Origin: Oceanimonas sp052119705
Lineage (GTDB): Bacteria; Pseudomonadota; Gammaproteobacteria; Enterobacterales; Aeromonadaceae
Assembly: GCF_052119705.1 (NCBI RefSeq)
Contig: NZ_JBGQOP010000008.1
Location: 1 to 64,000, forward strand
Length of the DNA: 64,000 bases
Reading direction: 5' to 3'
The notes beneath the pieces were generated by a model. The model was given only the letters and a program-made list of their open reading frames with translations. It had not been told where the DNA came from and made no database searches. Each line of letters starts with the position of its first letter. Within the stretch, counting starts at the first letter, position 1. Below, in pieces: positions 27,501 through 34,885 of the stretch. The translations under genes and the position numbers were made by a program.

Positions 27501-28251
27501 CGTGGGCACGGGGAACACACGAATATCCTCATACAGGTCAGGCAAGGGGACGGTTCATCCCCGTGGGCACGGGGAACACATAAAGCGGTTAAATCAGGAT
27601 CGACAATATTTCGGTTCATCCCCGTGGGCACGGGGAACACTTGTAACCCGAGCCTTGCACATGATCTCTTTCCGGTTCATCCCCGTGGGCACGGGGAACA
27701 CGTCAAGATAAGCTCGCGCTCCTTGATGTGATACGGTTCATCCCCGTGGGCACGGGGAACACGGTCACCCCAGCGATGTATGGCCCTGATCCTGACGGTT
27801 CATCCCCGTGGGCACGGGGAACACAATACCCGCCGCCGTAATAACATGGCCACACGCGGTTCATCCCCGTGGGCACGGGGAACACTTCAACAATAACCTG
27901 TTGCAATACGGGTAAGACGGTTCATCCCCGTGGGCACGGGGAACACGCGTCTTGCGGTCGGTCACTCTCACATTTTTACGGTTCATCCCCGTGGGCACGG
28001 GGAACACTAGAGGCTGCAGCGCAACTGCGAGCCAAGGTGCGGTTCATCCCCGTGGGCACGGGGAACACTTGCTTGCCCCATCGATAACCTCGGGCTTAGG
28101 CGGTTCATCCCCGTGGGCACGGGGAACACACAGTCATCATAACGCTAGAACATATCACCGCCGGTTCATCCCCGTGGGCACGGGGAACACCAAACGTAAG
28201 GGATAGATTCATGCTCACCTCTCGGTTCATCCCCGTGGGCACGGGGAACAC
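21511..28251 (-). CRISPR. Type I-E CRISPR array, 111 repeats / 110 spacers
   Basis: The 29-base repeat reads CGGTTCATCCCC, GTGGGCA, CGGGGAACAC on the plus strand. The crRNA strand is therefore minus, with a CCCCGT/ACGGGG stem and the 8-nt handle ATGAACCG. Spacers are 32 bases except two of 33 (24346-24378 and 27763-27795), giving a 61-base period from 21511 to 28223. The leader-distal repeat (21511-21539) is degenerate, as expected for the trailer end. The next nine repeats end GAACGC and all later ones GAACAC. Single-base repeat variants lie at 22914 and 23613. Spacers at 21723 and 21845 are near duplicates. Confidence 0.98.
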
Positions 28252-28344
28252 ACCAAGCGTATACTACTGATTTAACTAGCATTTTCCAACACTAAAAAAG
28301 GCACCAACTTTTCCATGTTTTTAAAGATCGTTAACCTATTGATT
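28252..28344 (-). promoter_or_regulatory. CRISPR leader with promoter and IHF-like site
   Basis: The 84 bases between the newest repeat and cas2 are AT-rich. On the minus strand, TTGGAA (28289-28284), 17 bases, then TAGTAT (28266-28261) form a good sigma-70 promoter ending nine bases before the first repeat. It would drive the pre-crRNA. AATCAATAGGTTA at 28344-28332 fits the IHF consensus WATCAANNNNTTR and overlaps the cas2 stop codon. IHF bends the leader during spacer integration in E. coli I-E, but there the site lies much closer to the repeat. Confidence 0.65.
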
Positions 28345-28629
28345 TTCAACGGGATAAAAAGACACTAGTCGTAAACCATCTAGGTCCACCGGCATACGCC
28401 GATTCTCTCCATAAGTTTGAAAATCAAAACCCGACTCCGTATTGGTAGCCCAAGCCATAACCACATTACCCTGCTCTGCTTGTTTGCTCACTTGCAGCCA
28501 GATCATTTCACGAATGCGCCGTGATACATCGCCAACATAAACACCGGCTCGTACTTCTAATAACCAAATAGCTAACCGCCCTCTTAATCGCGGCGGAACA
28601 TTTTCAGTCACCACAACTAACATGCTCAT
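28336..28629 (-). CDS. cas2: CRISPR-associated protein Cas2, type I-E
   Basis: A 97-residue Cas2e, almost collinear with the E. coli protein (MSMLVVVTENVPPRLRGRLA, RAGVYVGDVS, GNVVMAWATNTESGF, NRRMPVDLDGLRLVSFYP). It forms the Cas1-Cas2 integrase that captures spacers into the adjacent array. It begins two bases after the cas1 stop and is the last gene of the operon; its 3' end runs into the CRISPR leader. Confidence 0.97.
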   Translation of the reverse strand: MSMLVVVTENVPPRLRGRLAIWLLEVRAGVYVGDVSRRIREMIWLQVSKQAEQGNVVMAWATNTESGFDFQTYGENRRMPVDLDGLRLVSFYPVENQ

Positions 28630-28631
28630 TG

Positions 28632-29549
28632 TTAACTGCTCCTGTGGCCCGCTTCACCCAATGATTTAGGCTCAGGTATGGCGATAGGTTGTGCATCTTT
28701 GGGTGGCGGCGGTGGAGTTATCTCGCCGGCGGCTAATACCTCCTCGATTAAGGGGATCAATTTAGCTAATGTATTGCCGCTGCGAAAGGCATCTCGGCAG
28801 GCAATGCGCACCGCTTTATCCGGTTCAGCAGGGTTTTTGCTGGCAATTTCAAATGCCTTAGGCACCACAGTGTCAAATTTAATAATATCGGCAATATCAT
28901 AGACGAAAGACAATGGCTTGCCGGTATGAATAAAGCCAATGGCTGGCGCATACCCTGCCGCTAATATGGCGGCTTCAGTAATGCCATAAAGGCAAGAGGT
29001 CGCGGCGCTGATGCATTGATTAATTTTATCGCCTTTGCTCCAATCTTTTGGATCGTAGCGCCGTCCTTGCCATTTAACTCCATACTCTTTAGCTAATATG
29101 CCATACGTCGTACGTACTCGGCTGCCCTCTATTCCCCTAAGCTGATCGACGGAGCGCCGACTGGGTGCGGGTTCACCAAAGCGCAGCTCAAACATTTTAC
29201 GGACGACTTTTAAACGTAAGTCGTCATCCAGTGCCAACTTAGCTTGATATAGCAGTTTATCGGATCGCGCCCCGCCGGGCTGGCCAGAGGCATACAGTCG
29301 CACTCCCGCCTCGCCCACCCAGACCAATAAGGTTCCAACCGTTGCCGCCAATTTGGCCGCCGCATGGGAGACTCGCGTGCCGGGCTCAAGCATAATGCAT
29401 GCCACCGAGCCCACAGGTATATGGGTGCGAATCCCCGTTTTATCGATTAAAACAAAAGCGCCATCGAGTACATCTATTTGCCCATACCGCAGAAAAATCA
29501 TGGATACCCGATCTTTCATTGGTATCGGCTTTAGAGGAATAAATGCCAT
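28632..29549 (-). CDS. cas1: CRISPR-associated integrase Cas1, type I-E
   Basis: A 305-residue Cas1e very close to E. coli Cas1: KDRVSMIFLRYGQIDVLDGA, GTRVSHAA, VWVGEAGVRLYASGQPGGAR, the active-site Glu in RGIEGSRVR, His in GFIHTGKPLSF and Asp in VYDIADIIKFD, ending AGHRSS. AAAGGAG five bases upstream supports the ATG; an earlier GTG two codons upstream is not spaced correctly. It lies 26 bases after cas6e in the same operon. Confidence 0.97.
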   Translation of the reverse strand: MAFIPLKPIPMKDRVSMIFLRYGQIDVLDGAFVLIDKTGIRTHIPVGSVACIMLEPGTRVSHAAAKLAATVGTLLVWVGEAGVRLYASGQPGGARSDKLLYQAKLALDDDLRLKVVRKMFELRFGEPAPSRRSVDQLRGIEGSRVRTTYGILAKEYGVKWQGRRYDPKDWSKGDKINQCISAATSCLYGITEAAILAAGYAPAIGFIHTGKPLSFVYDIADIIKFDTVVPKAFEIASKNPAEPDKAVRIACRDAFRSGNTLAKLIPLIEEVLAAGEITPPPPPKDAQPIAIPEPKSLGEAGHRSS

Positions 29550-29575
29550 GACCACTCCTTTGTAATGAACAAAGT

Positions 29576-30403
29576 TTAGATACGACGGATCATCATCATG
29601 CCGCAGCCAAAGGCCTTCGCTCTGCCTATACCCTGACGGAGGTTATTTAAAAATAACTCGGGATCGTCAACCGTTAAAGTACCGCTGATATCGATAGAGC
29701 TAAATACCGCACCCGCTTGTTTACCTTTAATACGATGTTGTAGATAGGCATCAATTTGTAATGGGTCAGCATCCATTGGGGTTTTAACGCCTATTTTTTG
29801 ACAACGCGCTTGCCACCATTCCATTAATGCCTGTTCAGATGTGGTTTTTAATGCCAGATCTAGCGTCGCTTTTCTGCCCAGTAGTGTAGCTAGCTCATCA
29901 CGATAAGCGCCGCTTTCGATAACCGTCAGCCAACGTTCAACATCGGTATCATTGGCCAAGTCGAGCAGTTGATGCTTTAAGTCTTTCTTCGCTCCTGACA
30001 CGGCAACGGATAAGCGCTTTAACTCATAATGCAACCACTGTTGCTGTGCATCCATCAGCACATCATGGCGTTTTCCTTGCCGACACACGGTAGGATTGAC
30101 ACGAATTTTAAATGCTAATCGCTGCCCTGCCGCTATCTGCGGAGTAAAAGGACGACTTTCGACCTGAAACAGCTGTTCGCTATTATTCGGCGCTTCACGG
30201 GAGAGCACATAAAAAATAGGCTCACCAGCAGGAGAGAGCCGACCATCGCTTTGTTCATGGCGAAATAGAAAGTTACGCTGATCTTCTTCTGTAAATAATC
30301 GCCACAGTAATTGATGATTGCCATACACCCCTTTGCTCATGGCGCTCACTAATTCATTGCTGGCAGCTGGGCTATCACCCAACCTGATACGGGATAAATA
30401 CAT
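29576..30403 (-). CDS. cas6e: Cas6e (CasE/Cse3) pre-crRNA endoribonuclease
   Basis: A 275-residue Cas6e that cuts each repeat transcript 3' of the hairpin to leave the ATGAACCG handle. MYLSRIRL at the start, the expected early active-site His (GNHQLLWRLF) and the glycine-rich C-terminal loop GIGRAKAFGCGMMMIRRI are present. At 275 residues it is clearly longer than the roughly 200-residue E. coli protein. Extra sequence lies in the middle (about residues 130-200), rich in charged helices. It begins one base after the cas5e stop. Confidence 0.93.
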   Translation of the reverse strand: MYLSRIRLGDSPAASNELVSAMSKGVYGNHQLLWRLFTEEDQRNFLFRHEQSDGRLSPAGEPIFYVLSREAPNNSEQLFQVESRPFTPQIAAGQRLAFKIRVNPTVCRQGKRHDVLMDAQQQWLHYELKRLSVAVSGAKKDLKHQLLDLANDTDVERWLTVIESGAYRDELATLLGRKATLDLALKTTSEQALMEWWQARCQKIGVKTPMDADPLQIDAYLQHRIKGKQAGAVFSSIDISGTLTVDDPELFLNNLRQGIGRAKAFGCGMMMIRRI

Positions 30404-30404
30404 G

Positions 30405-31139
30405 TTATTCCTCCACCATGGTCAGTTGATGCTCTTGACGCATACCAAACTGCCACGGCATTCGGCTAATCGGCTCATCCCATACATTACGGCTTTGCAC
30501 TCCGTCATAATGACCTAATGCATCCGCTTGGCCTTGCCATAAATAGGTCACATTAGAACCGATCCCCAACCAACGCTTATCTTGCTCATAGGTCTTTAAT
30601 ATCGGTGGAAACTCACAATCGAGAGCGGACTTCAGATCAGCCTCAATAAGTTGCGGAAATAACGGCGCTGCCAACGGGCAGGCCTTTCTTCCTAAATAGG
30701 GAGTAAACACTGGTTTAATCAGCCCTTTTTTTATCTCATCTAAAGAGAATGCTTGATCTGGCTGCTGCCAAATGGCAACCACCCAGTAGCCGTCACTGCG
30801 ATAGTCACGACTAGATAACACAGTATTCAATTTATCTTTTGCGATACTTAGCTCATCTTTTCGGGTATAAAAATGCCGTTTTCTATCTTGGGAAGGCACC
30901 TGAGCCGTATGATAATCCCTTACTAAGCTACCCGTTGAGTACGATTTTATGGCGACGCCGATACTTAGACGCAGCGTATTTAAACGCTCGGTATCTTCGC
31001 GCTTGATACCAAGCCCGGCGGCGATCATTCCCAGCACAGCGGAGCGAGTGGGAGTCAGGCCCGACGGCCTGTCCCCCCCCACCGCCGCCTCTCCCCAGCT
31101 GGCGAGTGGACCATATAAACGAAATACCAGATATTCCAT
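30405..31139 (-). CDS. cas5e: Cas5e (CasD) Cascade subunit
   Basis: A 244-residue Cas5e, the subunit that caps the 5' handle of the crRNA in Cascade. The canonical start MEYLVFRLYGPLASWGEAAVG is split here after residue 14 by the usual WGE motif, followed by RPSGLTPTRSAVLGMIAAGLG. RDYHTAQVP and YLGRKACPLA are further family marks. The start is at MEYLVF, with AAGGGG upstream; an earlier in-frame start seven codons before would overlap cas7e further. It is in the middle of the cas operon. Confidence 0.95.
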   Translation of the reverse strand: MEYLVFRLYGPLASWGEAAVGGDRPSGLTPTRSAVLGMIAAGLGIKREDTERLNTLRLSIGVAIKSYSTGSLVRDYHTAQVPSQDRKRHFYTRKDELSIAKDKLNTVLSSRDYRSDGYWVVAIWQQPDQAFSLDEIKKGLIKPVFTPYLGRKACPLAAPLFPQLIEADLKSALDCEFPPILKTYEQDKRWLGIGSNVTYLWQGQADALGHYDGVQSRNVWDEPISRMPWQFGMRQEHQLTMVEE

Positions 31140-31149
31140 AGGGCCCCCC

Positions 31150-32184
31150 TTAATCAGCAATAAAGGTCTTTAGCTGTTCGAAGCTGCCTTCACCGGTAGT
31201 GGCATTCACCGAGTAACGACCATCGGCGCAAGCACCATAGACTTTATCGAAGTTCTCCGCCTGACGTTGTAATGCTTGTACAGCATCTTCTGCTTGATTC
31301 TCGCCGCTAATGGGCTTTAAAAAGGCAACGGATAAGGAGCGCGGCTGTTGCTCTCCCTTTTCGGCCAGTACAAAGGATGCATAGGCACGAGACGCAAAGC
31401 TGTTTTGTTTACCCTTAGGCGACACTTTAACGGCGGCTTCAACCAAGGCTGCAATCGCCTTATTAGCTAATTCCAAATCGCCACCCAAATTCTTCACTAA
31501 TAGCTCTTTATCGATGCAGACATAGCTATAAAATAAGGCGGCGGCAAAGGCGGCTTCGCCGATATGAGCAGCACCTAAATCACTATCCGTATTATTAAGA
31601 TCATCAACAGCGGTAAAGTAATCTTCTTCTACGGCGACACCATGCACACTAATCGCATGGGCCACTTGGCAAGCCGCTTCGCAGTTAAATTCAGGTGAGG
31701 ATGCCAGCATGCGGCCGAACAGCGCAATATCCACCGCACTTGCATTACGGCGCAACAAAGCCAACTCCTCTTTTTCTGGTGCACGGTTTTCTGTAGCCAG
31801 GGTTGCTGCCAGAGACGTGACGGCGTGCATTTCTTCTGGGCTGATATGGGCGAGCTGCTCAATATCTAAGCTGTCTTTCTTTCCCTTACCAAACACAGCT
31901 GCTATTTCTATAGCCCATTCCTTAGCTTGCTTTTCTGCCGTGCCTAATTCGGTTAATTGATTAAACACCTGCGTACCTAATTTTTTAGTACGTGTACCAA
32001 TATTTTCACCTAATGACTGCTCAAATAAGTCGGACACACGCCAGTTACGTTTCAAACTTTGCGAGCTTACTCTTAAACGCTCGCTGCCCCCCATACGCGC
32101 GGTTTTGGGGCGGCCCAGATCATCACGGTTTAAGTTCGAAGGTGCATAAGAGGTCAGTAAGTGCAGTTGAATAAATTTACTCAT
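31150..32184 (-). CDS. cas7e: Cas7e (CasC/Cse4) Cascade backbone subunit
   Basis: A 344-residue Cas7e that polymerises along the crRNA spacer as the six-copy backbone of Cascade. Its thumb displaces every sixth base, which is relevant to the match pattern found at 34813. MSKFIQLHLLTSYAPSNLNR, DDLGRPKTARMGG and RLRVSSQSLKRNWR are the signature N-terminal motifs; SPKGKQNSFASRAYASFVLA is the C-terminal one. It is 15 bases downstream of cas11. Confidence 0.97.
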   Translation of the reverse strand: MSKFIQLHLLTSYAPSNLNRDDLGRPKTARMGGSERLRVSSQSLKRNWRVSDLFEQSLGENIGTRTKKLGTQVFNQLTELGTAEKQAKEWAIEIAAVFGKGKKDSLDIEQLAHISPEEMHAVTSLAATLATENRAPEKEELALLRRNASAVDIALFGRMLASSPEFNCEAACQVAHAISVHGVAVEEDYFTAVDDLNNTDSDLGAAHIGEAAFAAALFYSYVCIDKELLVKNLGGDLELANKAIAALVEAAVKVSPKGKQNSFASRAYASFVLAEKGEQQPRSLSVAFLKPISGENQAEDAVQALQRQAENFDKVYGACADGRYSVNATTGEGSFEQLKTFIAD

Positions 32185-32199
32185 GGGTAGTCTCCTAAA

Positions 32200-32805
32200 T
32201 TAATTATTGTTTTTTGCCAAGCCGCTTGCTGCCGCTTGGTAATAATCCATTGCCCAACGCACCGCAATTTTTTTATCTGCTCGCAGTGGCGTGCGCCCGT
32301 TATGTTCAGCAAACCAATCGAGTACGCCTTTGGCTAAAGAAGACACTCGGCTTTGGCCATTCACTTGTTTTATCAGTCGGTGTAGGCGTCGATAAAAGTC
32401 ATCGGGCGTTCTTGCGCCTTGCAGTTGTTGAAAGCGCAATTCACTGACTTTCGGTTTACCCGTCTTTTCATCTACTTGACCTAAACCGGCAGCAAAATTA
32501 CGGCTGTTATCTTGCTGCTTCACGTGGCTCAAAATACCCGCTAATGCGGCCCAAGCCAGCATCGACTCGCGACGTTGACGAGCTTGTTCGGGCAAACTTA
32601 ACCATAGGGCTCTAAAGCCTTGAGTCATCAGTACCGCTTCGGGGGTTTGCGCGCGCTTTAGCTCCGCCCTAAATACTGTGGGCGCGGGCCGTATGTTTAA
32701 CTTGGCGAGCTCTTGTTCAGATAACATCATGGCCTGCCACCAACGCATTAACACCGCTTCTCCGACGAAGTTAGCCGTCACCGGCGTTTGTTCAGTGTGG
32801 GTCAT
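32200..32805 (-). CDS. cas11e: Cas11e (CasB/Cse2) Cascade small subunit
   Basis: A 201-residue Cse2-family protein, the dimeric small subunit that stabilises the R-loop. WWQAMMLSEQELAKLNIRPA, ALAGILSHVK and the C-terminal FYRRLHRLIKQVNG stretch are typical. It is all-helical. The start codon overlaps the cas8e stop by four bases (ATGA type), showing translational coupling. Confidence 0.93.
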   Translation of the reverse strand: MTHTEQTPVTANFVGEAVLMRWWQAMMLSEQELAKLNIRPAPTVFRAELKRAQTPEAVLMTQGFRALWLSLPEQARQRRESMLAWAALAGILSHVKQQDNSRNFAAGLGQVDEKTGKPKVSELRFQQLQGARTPDDFYRRLHRLIKQVNGQSRVSSLAKGVLDWFAEHNGRTPLRADKKIAVRWAMDYYQAAASGLAKNNN

Positions 32806-34427
32806 AGTGTTTGCTCCTTGGTTAAACCATTAGCTGCTAGATTATCAACAGTTAAATCATCAACTTTGTAATCACTTTTAAATTTCTTGGTCTGCTTACC
32901 GCCGAATAACCAGCCCGTTAAATATCGTCGGGCCTGCATTTTTTTATACATATCTCGGTCTGGATGAAAACTGGTTAATACTTGCTCATCAAAGAGATCC
33001 ATCGCTTGGGTAGATAAGCCATTAAGCCAAGATTTGGCGACCTTAGGCGTTAACCGACCGTCTGGGGTGCTAACTAATTGTTGTATCGAATTAAAAAATA
33101 AATCCTGGGTGCGTTGCCAAAACTGTAAGTCAATAAAACTGGTGTCACCTTTGGCGTCTTTGGGCTTATCAAACCACGCGGCTTTAATTTGCGTACGACA
33201 ATGCCAGAGCACCTCTTGGGCCAACTTTTGCAGCACTTTTATTTCACTGAGTAAGGTGTCTCTTATGTCGGATTCAAGGTTAATTAATGGAAACTCGCTG
33301 TTATACCAACCTCTCGCTTTCATATTATCCATATCGAAACCAAAGGCCCATAATCTCGGAGCTTCTCCCCATTCAAAGTCGAAAAACTGAGATTTTTCCC
33401 GCATAAAGTCTTGTACTACTTTGGCCGGTAAGCTTCCTTCCTCAATGTCGACGAAGCTCAAGCTATGCCATTGTCGATATTGAATTCCTCCAGGCTGCCC
33501 CTTGGTAGAAAGATACGCTTCATCGGGCTTTTTAGGGTTAAAGCGATAATGAGTTAAGGGATGCGACCAAGTGCCATCATAATTATTACCGTAATTACTG
33601 GTGCGGTATTGCTGACAAAGTTGCGAGCTGGTCGTCAGGCTAAGCTGGCAAGTTCCTACTTGATCTTCAATTATTAAACGAATGCGGCGCGGCACGGCCC
33701 AAAACATCATTAGTGGATGCACATCATAGGCATAAATCTCGCTGCCCTTAGTATTACTAATGCGAGTCGGGCCCAACCAAGGAAATAACTCAGCACTGTG
33801 ATAATCCGGCGTTGGGTAATCCCAAGATTCAAGGCTTTGCACATTTAGCCATAGCTTTTGCCACAAACTGGACTCAGCTTCGTGGGGTAGCACTAGCGTG
33901 GTTAAGGGGCCACCACCGCGCAGCCCGGTTCTGTGCCCTTGCCCGCCAGAGGGCGCATTAATCTGTAGGGTGAATAACGCCAATGCGGCCATGCCGGGTG
34001 ATAATGCTTCGGCAATACCGCGCTTAATAAAGTGATCGGTATTCAACTTAAGACCGTTAGCGCCGGGGGCTTCTATCAACAAACCTGAGATGGGACTAGG
34101 ACTAATCGCATCTAAAGGCTCACTATCTTGCATAAATAGCGGACCATCGCCGGTGAGTTCAAAGGCGTGTGTAACCTGCTGTGTGTAGCTGACTAACGCC
34201 TCTGCACTTGGTGGGTTCAGATAAAGCGCGTGCCAGTCATGACTATCGTCGGGTGCCATCACGGTTTGTAGCAAGCCGATGGCAAATTGATAAGCGGCAC
34301 CATGAAAGTCAGCCCTCGGTAAAGCAAAGTCCACTATGTTCGGGTCAACAATGGCTGAAAACGGCAGCTGCTGCTCGCTACCATCTTTAAAGCGATAGCT
34401 TAGCCAAGGATCGGTTATCAAATTCAT
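32802..34427 (-). CDS. cas8e: Cas8e (CasA/Cse1) Cascade large subunit
   Basis: A 541-residue Cse1-family protein that recognises the PAM and recruits Cas3. MNLITDPWLSYRFKDGSEQQ at the start, FQFAIG-like YQFAIGLLQTVMAP, FMQDSEP, NAPSGGQGHRTGLRGGGPLT and LFPWLGPTRISNTKG are conserved family blocks. The C-terminal part is a helical bundle. It is the first gene of the Cascade operon. The 540-base gap before cas3 carries the presumptive operon promoter and a crRNA-like element. Confidence 0.95.
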   Translation of the reverse strand: MNLITDPWLSYRFKDGSEQQLPFSAIVDPNIVDFALPRADFHGAAYQFAIGLLQTVMAPDDSHDWHALYLNPPSAEALVSYTQQVTHAFELTGDGPLFMQDSEPLDAISPSPISGLLIEAPGANGLKLNTDHFIKRGIAEALSPGMAALALFTLQINAPSGGQGHRTGLRGGGPLTTLVLPHEAESSLWQKLWLNVQSLESWDYPTPDYHSAELFPWLGPTRISNTKGSEIYAYDVHPLMMFWAVPRRIRLIIEDQVGTCQLSLTTSSQLCQQYRTSNYGNNYDGTWSHPLTHYRFNPKKPDEAYLSTKGQPGGIQYRQWHSLSFVDIEEGSLPAKVVQDFMREKSQFFDFEWGEAPRLWAFGFDMDNMKARGWYNSEFPLINLESDIRDTLLSEIKVLQKLAQEVLWHCRTQIKAAWFDKPKDAKGDTSFIDLQFWQRTQDLFFNSIQQLVSTPDGRLTPKVAKSWLNGLSTQAMDLFDEQVLTSFHPDRDMYKKMQARRYLTGWLFGGKQTKKFKSDYKVDDLTVDNLAANGLTKEQTL

Positions 34428-34458
34428 TCACTTGATTCCTTGTCATTAAGGGTAAATA

Positions 34459-34478
34459 GGAGGCAGCGCACTGCCTCC
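34459..34478 (-). terminator. Perfect hairpin between small ORF and cas8e
   Basis: GGAGGCAG and CTGCCTCC form a perfect eight-base stem around CGCA, 32 bases upstream of cas8e. No good T-run follows on the minus strand, so it may attenuate or process the leader of the Cascade mRNA rather than terminate it. Confidence 0.5.
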
Positions 34479-34483
34479 AAAGC

Positions 34484-34618
34484 TTACTTTTTAACCGGCA
34501 CTCTTATTGGCCAGGCTTTTTTCCCATACTGCCTTGCGTCTCGTAGCCGACCGTCTTTTCCTTTGATGTATCGCCGAAAAATAACGACGTAATCATCCTG
34601 CTCAGTTTTATCTGTCAT
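34484..34618 (-). CDS. Small ORF (44 aa) upstream of cas8e
   Basis: The frame encodes 44 residues, beginning MTDKTEQDDYVVIFRRYIKG and ending AWPIRVPVKK. It is a basic protein with a YVVIFRRY strand and an AWPIRV strand. AGG lies about nine bases before the ATG, and the stop of another small frame is five bases upstream, suggesting coupling. It is co-directional with cas8e. I do not recognise a family. It looks protein-like rather than random, but there is no direct proof of translation. It could be a regulator, a leader peptide or a Cas accessory. Confidence 0.45.
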   Translation of the reverse strand: MTDKTEQDDYVVIFRRYIKGKDGRLRDARQYGKKAWPIRVPVKK

Positions 34619-34623
34619 AAGTG

Positions 34624-34791
34624 TTACCTACACAACTTACGAAGCAATTTCATAACAGTATATTGCACCGGACATCGAAGCCTAATATCATCCTCGTTGC
34701 GACACTCGGGTGTATTGGGGCAGTACGCTGCTTCAACTACGCCCACCCACCAAGCTTCGATATCAAGATCAAGTAAAACACACCAATGCAC
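34624..34791 (-). CDS. Possible small ORF (55 aa, GTG start) in cas3-cas8e gap
   Basis: An open frame of 55 codons begins at GTG and reads HWCVLLDLDIEAWWVG and onward, with five Cys and three Trp, ending VMKLLRKLCR. It ends five bases before the 44-residue frame. No ribosome-binding site is visible for the GTG or for a TTG three codons earlier. A TAG bounds it upstream inside the crRNA-like target site. The unusual composition could equally be chance. If transcribed from a start near 34800 it might be leaderless. Confidence 0.25.
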   Translation of the reverse strand: MHWCVLLDLDIEAWWVGVVEAAYCPNTPECRNEDDIRLRCPVQYTVMKLLRKLCR

Positions 34792-34809
34792 TAAGATCAA
34801 CCAACCAAT

Positions 34810-34829
34810 AAGCTATGTAGCAAAACTAC
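34810..34829 (+). promoter_or_regulatory. Putative Cascade target (AAG PAM + partial protospacer) of the crRNA-like element
   Basis: AAG at 34810-34812 is the standard I-E PAM. The next 17 bases, CTATGTAGCAAAACTAC, match spacer positions 1-17 of the crRNA-like element at 34914 except at positions 6 and 12; position 18 also differs. Bases 6, 12 and 18 are those flipped out of the crRNA-DNA duplex in type I-E Cascade, so pairing through position 17 would be functionally complete, then stop. The site lies in AT-rich DNA upstream of the small ORFs and cas8e, where the Cascade operon promoter is expected. Confidence 0.75.
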
Positions 34830-34851
34830 TAAATTAATAGTTAATATAAAG

Positions 34852-34880
34852 TGGAGCTCACGCAAACGCTGGCGTATTCT
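34852..34880 (+). promoter_or_regulatory. Candidate promoter of the crRNA-like RNA
   Basis: TGGAGC, 17 bases, TATTCT (34875-34880) resembles a sigma-70 promoter and ends five bases before the first degenerate repeat. This is much like the array leader, where TTGGAA-17-TAGTAT ends nine bases before its first repeat. The -35 match is weak. Confidence 0.4.
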
Positions 34881-34885
34881 ATGCA

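Noticed and set aside
21786..28206. Many overlapping 60-190 codon open frames repeating RFIPVGTGNT, VHPRGHGEH or GSSPWARGT
   Set aside because: These are translations of the CRISPR repeat in its three frames with spacers between; they are a well-known annotation artefact, not proteins.
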